From an uncultured Granulosicoccus sp. (GTDB lineage Bacteria > Pseudomonadota > Gammaproteobacteria > Granulosicoccales > Granulosicoccaceae), in the NCBI GenBank assembly GCA_938016235.1, contig CALLPU010000471.1:1-10854 (forward strand): 10,854 nt of DNA, given 5' to 3'. Below, piece after piece: positions 1 through 6,574 of the stretch. The notes under the pieces were generated by a model. It was not told where the DNA came from and ran no database searches. It saw only the letters and a list, made by a program, of their open reading frames with translations. Made by a program: the position numbers and the translations under genes. Position 1 is the first letter of the stretch, and every line of letters starts with the position of its first letter.

Positions 1-432
1 AACACGATCAATATCACCCACCAACTCTCCGCTGAACGTTGCTATCGGTACCGGCAATAGAGGCTCGAGCTCCTTTGCCTGCACGGTCAGGTCGAAGTCG
101 GTGACATTGATTGCACCGTCCCAGCTACGGGAAACCAACCCGGAACCTGACCCCCCGTAAGCGTCAAAGCCGATCCTGGCACCCGCCCCACCGTCGAGCA
201 AAGTGCGAGGCGCCAGCGCCCAGCTGACGTTTCTGGCAATCAGGGGCAACAGGTCATCGGTTGAGCGCACCTCATCAATAACCCCCTTGTACAATTTTCC
301 ATGTACCCCGGATAGCGCCACTGGCCCAAGCTGCGGCCTGATTCGATCGAGCACAGGGGAAACGGGAAACAGCACCACCAGGGTGACCAGATAAGCAACG
401 ATGCCCAGAAAGCACAAGACGATGAAGCGCAT
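1..432 (-). CDS. gspN: GspN, type II secretion accessory protein (5' part only; gene runs off the left edge)
   Basis: The first 144 residues are visible, and no stop codon occurs before the window edge. The start is an ATG sharing one base with the gspM stop (TGATG), so it is probably translationally coupled. The sequence opens with a short N-terminal membrane anchor (about residues 3-24, rich in Leu, Val and Ile). A soluble region follows with the family-like stretch ALSGVHGKLYKG (residues 39-50), and a later SGELVGDID segment (134-142) resembles the repeated G-x-x-x-G beta elements of GspN. In T2SS clusters GspN is a bitopic inner-membrane protein facing the periplasm. It is dispensable or absent in many systems and its exact role is unsettled. 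The call rests on this pattern plus its place directly after gspM. The remaining roughly 100 or more residues lie outside the window. Confidence 0.85.
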   Translation of the reverse strand, partial: MRFIVLCFLGIVAYLVTLVVLFPVSPVLDRIRPQLGPVALSGVHGKLYKGVIDEVRSTDDLLPLIARNVSWALAPRTLLDGGAGARIGFDAYGGSGSGLVSRSWDGAINVTDFDLTVQAKELEPLLPVPIATFSGELVGDIDRV

Positions 433-902
433 CAACTGCGCTCCATGTTGAAACGTGCACTCACTGTCCCCTGATTCTTACGGCTGATGGTCAGTGTAGA
501 GACCGTCAGACCGTACAACTCCAGCTCTGCGATCACGCCCACCAGTTTGTCGAACTCCACTTCCGCAAATTGCACTCGCGCACCGTTCGCTCCACTCGGC
601 TCAACCCGTTCCGGCGGATCCATCTGGGCCTGACGTATGACCTGGTCGATCAGCAGGTAGGGGGCCTTGTCAGAGGTTTTGCTCTGCACGGCTGTACCGG
701 AAGAGCCAATGATCTGGGCAGCACCACGCCGCACAAATTCCAGTGTTTCCTGCTTGGCGACCAGCGCCTGCCGGGCTTGCGCCTGCCGGGTTGTCAGCGG
801 ATACCAGGCCAGCGCGTATAGCAGCCCAGCTACGCTCAGGACAGCCACGCCGATCACGATCAACCGATCGCGGGGTGTTTGCCTCAAATACCATTCTTTC
901 AT
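432..902 (-). CDS. gspM: GspM, T2SS inner-membrane platform protein
   Basis: The product is 156 residues, the usual size for GspM/PulM/XcpZ. It has a short basic cytoplasmic N-terminus containing QTPRDR (8-13), one membrane helix (about residues 14-34), and a periplasmic part. That part starts with a Gln/Arg-rich likely coiled coil (37-60) and ends in a ferredoxin-like domain (about 85-153, with VEFDKLVGVIAELELYG). GspM partners GspL in the inner-membrane assembly platform and stabilises it. The ATG start is preceded by AAGGAG, which overlaps the gspL stop codon, so L and M are likely coupled although 16 bases separate them. The stop overlaps the gspN start. Sequence divergence in this family is high, so identification relies on topology, size and gene order together. 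Confidence 0.93.
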   Translation of the reverse strand: MKEWYLRQTPRDRLIVIGVAVLSVAGLLYALAWYPLTTRQAQARQALVAKQETLEFVRRGAAQIIGSSGTAVQSKTSDKAPYLLIDQVIRQAQMDPPERVEPSGANGARVQFAEVEFDKLVGVIAELELYGLTVSTLTISRKNQGTVSARFNMERS

Positions 903-918
903 TGTCAGTTATGCTCCT

Positions 919-2133
919 TCACTCGATCCGTACACGGCCACGAACCGCGTTGTTCTCGCGATTGGCCGATTGCACACTCATACCCAGAGAACCGCGCTTG
1001 GCCAATTCTGATTTCAGGGCATCCAGCGTGGGTACGGCATCGGTATTCAAGTCCAGATCAAACCGCCCGTTGCGGTAACCGATGGTCTTCAGTGTTGTCT
1101 GTGGTTGTGTCGCAAGGCTGGCAGCTATCTGCGACAAACGATGAGTGAAACCGTCGTTATTGGTATTGCCCAGCTTGCCCAGCGCAGATTGAATCTGTCG
1201 TTTGGGTCGTTGCATTCGGGCATCAGGCAAGGCCTGCTTGAACGCCCGTGCAATTTCGGCATCCAGATAGGCTTCCTGCTTATCCAGTTTGCGAACGTCA
1301 AGCCATTTGGCAGTGAACAGCGCCAGGCACAGACAGGCTGCCAGGGCTGCCGTCCAGCGCCAGGGTTTCCAGGTTTTATCGAAGTTCTTTTTCGGGTTAT
1401 AAATGCCTTGCAGCAAATTGATGTGAGCCGAGGTGGCCAGGCCGCTGGCATACAGAGCCAGTCGATGATCGCAGTCGCGCATTTCCACATCCACGCTGTC
1501 TGGGGCAACCAGCGTACCGGCTTCACCCGTGCGATATATCACCAGCGATGGCGCGCTCTCCTCGGGTAGCTCGGCACGCGCGCCTTCGAGCATGATGCCG
1601 GCCATTCCCGGATCCGTTGCAAATCCCTTGAACCCATCAAGCCGCACCACCGCCTGATCATGATCCAGCAATGCGCTCCAGGCTGCTGATTCTGCACTCG
1701 CGCCCTTAAGCTGCGGCAAAGCCAGAGTTTCCGGAACCACAACGGTAGGCCGTAATCCGGCTTCCTGGCATTGCTCCGTAACCTGCTCCATGACACTGTG
1801 GCCAATCACTGCAACCGGGTAGGCATCGTCCCGACCTTTGCTGCCCAGCGCAAAGTGTAACGATTCGACGTCGTCTGCCAGGAGCTCTTCCAGCGCATAG
1901 GGCACGGCCTGCTGAGCACGGGCCAACGATCCACCGGGCACGACCGCCTCCGCCAGCAACACATCATCAGCGGGCAATATCAGAGTGACACGGCGACCCT
2001 CCACCTTGGCTGCCACCTCATCCAGTGTGCTGTATTCAACCGGCGTGGTCAGCTTGCCATTGTCGTCAGATACCGCCCACTGGACTGCATCCTCGCCCAC
2101 CAGGGGCATATAAATGATGACGTGTTTGGACAC
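919..2133 (-). CDS. gspL: GspL, T2SS inner-membrane platform protein linking the ATPase to the pseudopilus
   Basis: The product is 404 residues. Residues 1-240 form the cytoplasmic actin-like domain that in this family binds the ATPase GspE. It includes the SLARAQQAVPYALEELLADD stretch (69-88) and the conserved INLLQGIYNPKK (238-249) just before the membrane. One transmembrane helix spans about residues 258-276. A likely coiled coil (about 280-305) and a periplasmic ferredoxin-like domain that pairs with GspM (about 325-404) follow. The start is GTG, encoding the M of MSKHVIIYMP. A good Shine-Dalgarno (AGGA, 7 bases upstream) supports it. The gene begins 16 bases after gspK and is followed by gspM. 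Nothing looks truncated. Confidence 0.96.
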   Translation of the reverse strand: MSKHVIIYMPLVGEDAVQWAVSDDNGKLTTPVEYSTLDEVAAKVEGRRVTLILPADDVLLAEAVVPGGSLARAQQAVPYALEELLADDVESLHFALGSKGRDDAYPVAVIGHSVMEQVTEQCQEAGLRPTVVVPETLALPQLKGASAESAAWSALLDHDQAVVRLDGFKGFATDPGMAGIMLEGARAELPEESAPSLVIYRTGEAGTLVAPDSVDVEMRDCDHRLALYASGLATSAHINLLQGIYNPKKNFDKTWKPWRWTAALAACLCLALFTAKWLDVRKLDKQEAYLDAEIARAFKQALPDARMQRPKRQIQSALGKLGNTNNDGFTHRLSQIAASLATQPQTTLKTIGYRNGRFDLDLNTDAVPTLDALKSELAKRGSLGMSVQSANRENNAVRGRVRIE

Positions 2134-2149
2134 GATGATTCCTGTATGT

Positions 2150-3235
2150 CTAAAGCGTGTCGCGGGAGCGATAGAGCACCCGCGTTTTGCCGTCGTTATT
2201 ACGTTCCAACAGCGTAAATTGAGACAGCTTGATGCCTTCTGCTTCCACGTCTATGCGAACCTGAAAGTAACTGGAACGCACGTCGTAGCTTCCCTTGAGT
2301 GCAACCTCATTGCCAGATCCGGCTGAATCCACCTGCTGATCAAATAATAGTGTGCTCTCATAGGGTTCCAAGTCGCGATCCGCCACCAGCGTCTCCGGCC
2401 CATCATCGGCGGATAAATCGAAAATGTCCTCACACTCAGGATAGTCCTCATAGGCGCCGGTGTCCCAACGCGACAAGTCAGCAGCCAGTGGCTTTACCTC
2501 GTCGCCGAGGGAGGCTAACACTTCTGGCGTGGCGGTATTGACGTTAACGGGTGTCGGTCCGTTGACAACCGGTAATGCAGAGACGTGTGGCAACAGCAAC
2601 TCGTAGTCCTCGGTCTCCTCGGCACTGGCACTGCTGAAGCCCTTGACCAGCTGTAATTCGCTGACGCTGACGAACGAGGCATTGGCGGTTCGGTAGCCCG
2701 ACTCCAGGCCGGTGTAGTAGTCGTCCTCAGCACCATCGGGGATGGTCGCGTTCACGTCCCCATCCACCCAATCCAGAATGGCATCGGCTTTGGATTGTTC
2801 AATATTGAGTTCGGCCAGCAAGCGCTTCAGCTGATTGACGTAGAACTCCACCGGCTCACCCTCGGTGTTGACAATGTTATTCAGATTGAAGCGGCCCTGC
2901 ATATCGACAATACAACCCTGTATCGATGCGTTATCGATAGGGATGGGCGGTATCGTCTGGGCCCAGTCATCATCCAGCGAATCTGTATTCTCACGTAACC
3001 CTGCCTGAAAATCACGGTATAGCAGCGCAGCCGCGAAACGCTCGCCACTGATACCGAAAGCCCGAGCCTGCTGGATTAGCCCCTCGTTACGCTCACGCTG
3101 CATGTCCAGACTCTGTCGACTGCCAATGGCCACCATGGTAATGGTGCCTAACGCAATCAACAGCACCGCCGTGATGATGGCAACACCGCGCTGAGCCGAT
3201 GGCGGCGCTTGGTATGGGCGATTGATAGCACTCAT
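2150..3235 (-). CDS. gspK: GspK, minor pseudopilin at the pseudopilus tip
   Basis: The product is 361 residues. The leader ends at Gly17 and the mature hydrophobic helix begins VAIITAVLLIAL (18-29). As is typical of GspK, the usual Glu at mature position 5 is missing (Thr here), which fits its role capping the tip with GspI and GspJ. Family motifs are clear: DMQGRFNLNN (111-120), DWVDGD followed by PDGAEDDYY (155-174), and NVNTATPEVLASL (231-243) in the SAM-like helical region. The large periplasmic alpha domain inserted into the pilin fold accounts for the length. The start ATG overlaps the gspJ stop by four bases (ATGA). The stop is TAG. GspK acts in the periplasm after cleavage by prepilin peptidase, which is not encoded in the window. 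Confidence 0.97.
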   Translation of the reverse strand: MSAINRPYQAPPSAQRGVAIITAVLLIALGTITMVAIGSRQSLDMQRERNEGLIQQARAFGISGERFAAALLYRDFQAGLRENTDSLDDDWAQTIPPIPIDNASIQGCIVDMQGRFNLNNIVNTEGEPVEFYVNQLKRLLAELNIEQSKADAILDWVDGDVNATIPDGAEDDYYTGLESGYRTANASFVSVSELQLVKGFSSASAEETEDYELLLPHVSALPVVNGPTPVNVNTATPEVLASLGDEVKPLAADLSRWDTGAYEDYPECEDIFDLSADDGPETLVADRDLEPYESTLLFDQQVDSAGSGNEVALKGSYDVRSSYFQVRIDVEAEGIKLSQFTLLERNNDGKTRVLYRSRDTL

Positions 3236-3870
3236 CCGGGCAACGCAAACACTCGGGATATCTCCCCGTAGTCGTTCAGTTCGAGCGTGAATTCAATCGC
3301 CAGCGGCATCCCGGGATCCTCGACATCCGGAGGCGGCCAGCTTTCTTTCCACTCGCCGGCTCGATCCAGAAACCGAAAAGATAATGTCTCTACTCCGCTG
3401 AGCATCTGCCGTCGGCGCGTAGGCGCTTCGTCTATCGAGTCCAGGTGATACCAGTACTGGCGAATCAACTTGTCATCATCCAGCGCATACGCGACGCGCT
3501 GCAGATTCGAGCGTACCGGTGAGACATCCGCCGCCGGGTTAGACCATCCTGCTCGGGTAAATTCGAACAGTGTTTCACCTTGCAGGTTGAACTGCAGGGG
3601 AGCCAATTGAGAATCAATGGCAGAGCGTACCGGTCTGTCCGCTATCTGTGTGACATCCTCAGCCAACCAGTAAAAGGTTCGCTGCAGTTCGCTCAGGCGC
3701 ATCGATTGCTGATCAATTCTGTCGCGCGTGGCGGTAATCTGAAACAGCATCTGAAACCCTGCTGTGCCCAGTATGGCCATCAGGAACATCGCTACCAGCA
3801 GTTCGATCAGGGTGAACGCACGCTCACTCTGTTGCCCTGCCAACCCGGTTTGCCCCGCCAGCCCAGTCAT
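3232..3870 (-). CDS. gspJ: GspJ, minor pseudopilin
   Basis: The product is 212 residues. A type III prepilin signal is present: ERA^FTLIELLVAMF, with mature Phe1 (residue 19) and Glu5 (residue 23), followed by a hydrophobic helix to about residue 42 and a beta-rich periplasmic head. The residue before the scissile bond is Ala, not the usual Gly. The 18-residue leader contains the repeat TGLAGQ-TGLAGQ, encoded by two imperfect 18-bp copies. GspJ binds GspI and GspK to form the tip complex that starts pseudopilus assembly. The start ATG overlaps the gspI stop (ATGA), and the gspJ stop overlaps the gspK start in the same way, so expression is probably coupled through both. Assignment as GspJ rather than GspH follows from gene order and from the SGVETLSFRFLD region typical of GspJ. 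Confidence 0.95.
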   Translation of the reverse strand: MTGLAGQTGLAGQQSERAFTLIELLVAMFLMAILGTAGFQMLFQITATRDRIDQQSMRLSELQRTFYWLAEDVTQIADRPVRSAIDSQLAPLQFNLQGETLFEFTRAGWSNPAADVSPVRSNLQRVAYALDDDKLIRQYWYHLDSIDEAPTRRRQMLSGVETLSFRFLDRAGEWKESWPPPDVEDPGMPLAIEFTLELNDYGEISRVFALPG

Positions 3871-4241
3871 TGCCGCAACTCCGGGTTACCCACAAAGCCT
3901 GTCACCACATACACATAACTTTCAGAATCCTTGTCACGACGCACTTCAATGTCCAGGCGTCGAAGGTCCGCATCGGCGACCGCTTGCGTGCGAGTCCGTA
4001 CATACCACTGGAAATTACCCATGCTCACTTCGGTATTCTTGGTACCCACATCCGGCCACGCGGGAACTGCCTGCATTTCGGTGAGCACGTTACTGGCGAC
4101 CCATCGCCCGAACTCACGCTCTCGCAGATAATCCGCACGCCATGCGCTGGAGCCTGCCGACGCCACCAGCGCAGACACACCCACAGCAATGATGGTCATC
4201 GCCACCAGCACCTCTATCAGCGTAAAGGCTCGCTGCTTCAT
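3867..4241 (-). CDS. gspI: GspI, minor pseudopilin
   Basis: The product is 124 residues, the usual small size for GspI. The leader is only five residues (MKQRA), followed by FTLIEVLVAMTIIAVGVSAL (6-25), with Glu at mature position 5. As in the neighbouring GspJ, Ala replaces Gly at position -1. The short head has the family-like pattern ASNVLTEMQ (mid-protein, about 64-72) and NFQWYVRTR (about 96-104). GspI forms the core of the I-J-K tip trimer. The start overlaps the gspH stop (ATGA), and the gene's own stop overlaps the gspJ start, consistent with matched production of the minor pseudopilins. Confidence 0.95.
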   Translation of the reverse strand: MKQRAFTLIEVLVAMTIIAVGVSALVASAGSSAWRADYLREREFGRWVASNVLTEMQAVPAWPDVGTKNTEVSMGNFQWYVRTRTQAVADADLRRLDIEVRRDKDSESYVYVVTGFVGNPELRQ

Positions 4242-4819
4242 GATCCGCTGAGCTGTTCCACGACAACAGGATGCACATCGCCCGTAGCCACCTCATAACG
4301 ATACTCGCCGTCTACATCACTGATACGAATACGGAAATCAGGCATGATTTCACCATTCGACAAGAAGATGATGTGTGGTTTTAACGGGTCTTCTTCAGTG
4401 GCATCCTTGATCTCCTCTGCCAGCTCTTCGAGAATGATCGGAAGCCCGGAAATGTCCACTTCGAATTCGGTGACAACCTGGGTATTCTTGAAGCGCAACT
4501 GATCGTCTTCGAATATCTCCCAGCGGGAATCACCCTCATCTGTCTCCGTCAAGATGTAAAACTCATAAGACTCAGGGTGAAATCGAATACCGAACTGCTT
4601 GCGGGAATAGACTGCCTGGTCGGCGGCCAGATCCATGAGCAATCCGGTTCGCAGAGCCGTGTCCCGGATGGTTTTTCCCACATTCCGGAATTCGATGTTG
4701 ATCACGACAGCACCCACCAGAATCGAGATGATAGTGACGGTCACGAGCAACTCGATCAGCGTAAAGCCTCGACTATTGCGCGATGAGTGCGGGCAGGGGC
4801 GACGCACGGGCGCTGTCAA
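4238..4819 (-). CDS. gspH: GspH, minor pseudopilin
   Basis: The product is 193 residues. The cleavage site is canonical, SRG^FTLIELLVTVTIISILVGA, with the scissile Gly at residue 18 if translation starts at the TTG used here. The head contains a stretch of the pattern P-H-I-I-F-L-S-N-G-E-I typical of GspH/XcpU. GspH sits between the tip complex and the GspG shaft. The start is uncertain: an in-frame TAA lies two codons upstream of the TTG at 4817-4819, no ATG is available before the cleavage site, and the alternative is GTG four codons later (4805-4807). Neither has a strong Shine-Dalgarno. Either choice gives the same mature protein. The gene follows gspG after 28 bases and overlaps gspI. 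Confidence 0.93.
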   Translation of the reverse strand: MTAPVRRPCPHSSRNSRGFTLIELLVTVTIISILVGAVVINIEFRNVGKTIRDTALRTGLLMDLAADQAVYSRKQFGIRFHPESYEFYILTETDEGDSRWEIFEDDQLRFKNTQVVTEFEVDISGLPIILEELAEEIKDATEEDPLKPHIIFLSNGEIMPDFRIRISDVDGEYRYEVATGDVHPVVVEQLSGS

Positions 4820-4847
4820 TCGTTAAGCCAGAAGCCTGCGCCAGTCA

Positions 4848-5336
4848 CTAGTTGGCATCCAGGTTACTGATGTCTGCATCGAATCCTTCACCGCCTTCAG
4901 CACCATCGTTACCCAATGACACGATTTCAAACTGGCCATCTTCGCTCTGGTACAGGTAATCCCGGCCCCACGGATCCTTGGACAACTTCTTCACGTACCC
5001 GCTACCGTTCCAGTTGGCAGGCTCCGGATCGCCACTGGGTTTGGTCACCAGTGCTTCCAGACCCTGGTCTGTCGACGGATAATTAAAATTATCCAGGCGA
5101 TACAGCTCCAGAGCCGATGAATAGGACGCTATGTCGTTTTTCGCTCTCACAACGCGGGCCTCATTCGGCCGGTCCATGATCAATGGCACGACGGTTGCGC
5201 CCAGAATGGCAATGATGGCCACCACGACCATGATTTCAATCAACGTGAAACCGCTCTGCGTGCGGCGTACCTGCCTGATCCTAGGTTTCTGCAAACCGGT
5301 TAGCCCGGCTTGAACTGATTCTCTCTGTTCGCCCAT
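4848..5336 (-). CDS. gspG: GspG, major pseudopilin
   Basis: The product is 162 residues. The prepilin site is TQSG^FTLIEIMVVVAIIAILGA, with Gly29 before the cut and Glu at mature position 5. Family hallmarks follow: NDIASYSSALELYRLDNFNYPSTDQGLEALV in the first half of the head (quoted as separate motifs NDIASYSSALELYRLDN and YPSTDQGLEALV), KDPWGRDYLY, and the Asp-rich C-terminal loop LGNDGAEGGEGFDADI that forms the calcium site in GspG proteins. GspG polymerises into the pseudopilus shaft. The 29-residue basic leader is longer than usual. The ATG has a GGGAG motif 11 bases upstream, a somewhat long spacing, so a shorter leader from an internal start cannot be excluded. It is the first gene of this operon, and the stop is TAG. 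Confidence 0.98.
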   Translation of the reverse strand: MGEQRESVQAGLTGLQKPRIRQVRRTQSGFTLIEIMVVVAIIAILGATVVPLIMDRPNEARVVRAKNDIASYSSALELYRLDNFNYPSTDQGLEALVTKPSGDPEPANWNGSGYVKKLSKDPWGRDYLYQSEDGQFEIVSLGNDGAEGGEGFDADISNLDAN

Positions 5337-5381
5337 AAGGACTACTTCTCCCGTATTCTCAAAGGGTTAATCTTCTATGTA
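5337..5381. promoter_or_regulatory. Divergent intergenic region between gspG and the rhombosortase gene
   Basis: These 45 bases are all that separates two divergent starts, so promoters for both directions must lie here or within the opposite coding starts. I see the gspG ribosome-binding motif (GGGAG on the minus strand, 5348-5352) and an AT-rich patch (5366-5384) that could hold a -10 element for the plus-strand gene. No convincing -35/-10 pair can be assigned in either direction by eye. If the rhombosortase actually starts at the later ATG (5421), the shared region grows to 84 bases. Confidence 0.4.
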
Positions 5382-6020
5382 ATGAGGATAGCACCGCCCG
5401 TAAGACTCGACGCTCACAGAATGATTCAATCACTCAATCAACTGATTCGCTCACCCGCCCATCAACTGGCCATTGGCCTGGCGCTGGGTTGTATCGCCCT
5501 GCAATACGCGGGCCTTGATGACTGGCTGCGCTTTGAGCGCTCAAGTATTGACGCCGGCCAATGGTGGTTGTTACTTAGTGGTAACTTCGTGCATCTCGGG
5601 CCCAGCCATCTGTGGATGAACCTGGCAGGCCTGGCATTGGTTGTGGCACTTGTCTGGCAACACTACTCTCGCAATCAATGGCTGCTGATCATCTTTTTCG
5701 CCAGCCTGGTAGTGGGTGTCGGGCTCTGGATTTTCAACCCCGAGGTACACGGTTACGTCGGTTTTTCCGGCACGCTGCACGGCTTGATACTCGCAGGCGT
5801 GCTGGCCGACCTGCGCGTGTACCCCAAATCAGCAGCCATTCTGCTGTTACTGGTAGTGGGCAAACTGGTGTGGGAACAAGTCGCTGGCGCCTTGCCAGGC
5901 AGCGAATCGGTGGCTGGCGGCTCTGTCGTTGTGGATGCTCATCTGTACGGTGCCATCGGTGGCGCGATAGCGGGCCTGGGAACGTTACTCTATTCAGTTC
6001 GCGCCCGACGGGTTACCTGA
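5382..6020 (+). CDS. rrtA: Rhombosortase (RrtA-type rhomboid intramembrane serine protease)
   Basis: The product is 212 residues with about six membrane helices (roughly 28-44, 62-72, 81-95, 99-117, 128-144, 149-162, plus a C-terminal helix 187-205; boundaries approximate). Rhomboid signatures are present: HLGPSHLWMN (71-80, with His76 and Asn80), the catalytic serine motif GFSGTLHG (127-134, Ser129), and the catalytic histidine in VDAHLYGAIGG (His187). The compact form with GxSGxLHG matches the rhombosortase subclass, which cleaves the C-terminal GlyGly-CTERM anchor of exported proteins. In Vibrio cholerae such substrates use T2SS. Here the gene is divergent from the gspG-N operon. The start is unclear: ATG 5382 and ATG 5421 (residue 14) both lack a good Shine-Dalgarno, and the later one gives a more typical N-terminus. 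No GlyGly-CTERM substrate is visible in the window. Confidence 0.88.
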   Translation: MRIAPPVRLDAHRMIQSLNQLIRSPAHQLAIGLALGCIALQYAGLDDWLRFERSSIDAGQWWLLLSGNFVHLGPSHLWMNLAGLALVVALVWQHYSRNQWLLIIFFASLVVGVGLWIFNPEVHGYVGFSGTLHGLILAGVLADLRVYPKSAAILLLLVVGKLVWEQVAGALPGSESVAGGSVVVDAHLYGAIGGAIAGLGTLLYSVRARRVT

Positions 6021-6058
6021 TGATTCGCAAAATATGGCTGGCATGAGGAATCGCGCGG

Positions 6059-6574
6059 TTGACCAACTCTGACCCTACGCTCGTCAAGTGGGTATTTCAT
6101 ACCTTCGACAGTCTCGACACTGCAACGTTGTTCAACTGCTTGAAATTGCGAGTCGATGTCTTTGTCGTGGAACAGGCTTGTGCCTATCCTGAACTGGACA
6201 ACCACGACACGGCACCAGACACGCTGCACCTGCTCGGCTTTGCCGGCACAGAGTTGGCAGCTTACGCGCGCGCCATGCCCGGCAAAGCGCATCACGCATC
6301 AGGCGATGACACCGATAGCAAGTCTGTCACTATCGGTCGTGTTGTTGTGGCTCCGGCCCACCGGGGCACGGGCGTGGCGCAGAGCCTGATGCGAACGCTG
6401 ATGAATCGTCTGGATACGGACTACCCTCATCACCATCAGCGGCTAGCCGCTCAAGAGGCAGTTGCGTGTTTTTATGACCAGCTTGGGTTCAGCCGCGTAT
6501 CGGAAGTCTATCTGGAAGACGGCATCGCTCACGTTGACATGGTGCGCATGCGCTCAACGTCTTGCTCCCCCTAG
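6059..6574 (+). CDS. elaA: ElaA-like GNAT-family N-acetyltransferase
   Basis: The product is 171 residues of the GNAT fold. The N-terminal region LKLRVDVFVVEQACAYPELDNHD (core FVVEQACAYPELD, 35-47) is the ElaA signature, followed by LHLLGFAGTELAAYAR (56-71). The acetyl-CoA motif A is VTIGRVVVAPAHRGTGVAQSLM (90-111; HRGTG at 101-105). C-terminal elements FYDQLGFSRVSEVYLEDGIAHVDMVR match the family end (FYDQLGF and YLEDGIAHVDM). The substrate of ElaA proteins is not known. The start is TTG at 6059, with GAGG 10 bases upstream. An in-frame TGA (6044-6046) blocks longer forms, and the family's conserved early Trp (W11) needs this start. The gene lies 38 bases after the rhombosortase and is probably co-transcribed. 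Its last 21 bases overlap the convergent transporter gene. A small loop insertion (about 75-88) is present. Confidence 0.9.
   Translation: MTNSDPTLVKWVFHTFDSLDTATLFNCLKLRVDVFVVEQACAYPELDNHDTAPDTLHLLGFAGTELAAYARAMPGKAHHASGDDTDSKSVTIGRVVVAPAHRGTGVAQSLMRTLMNRLDTDYPHHHQRLAAQEAVACFYDQLGFSRVSEVYLEDGIAHVDMVRMRSTSCSP

Noticed and set aside
1105..1569. Plus-strand open frame of 154 codons across gspL
   Set aside because: It lies antisense within gspL, which has clear family motifs. The antisense translation shows no recognisable domain.
4820..4847. Possible attenuating hairpin between gspG and gspH
   Set aside because: Such elements could explain high GspG relative to GspH, but I find no stable inverted repeat or T-run in these 28 bases.
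5337..5420. Candidate sigma70 promoters for gspG and for the rhombosortase gene
   Set aside because: TTACAT with a GAGAAT-like element 16 bases on would put the transcript start too close to the gspG ribosome-binding site, and the plus-strand AT-rich patch lacks a matching -35. Neither is good enough to annotate.
5612..6046. Open frame of 144 codons on the plus strand inside the rhombosortase gene
   Set aside because: It is in another frame of a well-supported membrane protein gene, and its Arg/Cys-rich composition is typical of a shadow frame. An ATG at 6020 (TGATG with the rhombosortase stop) would give only eight residues.
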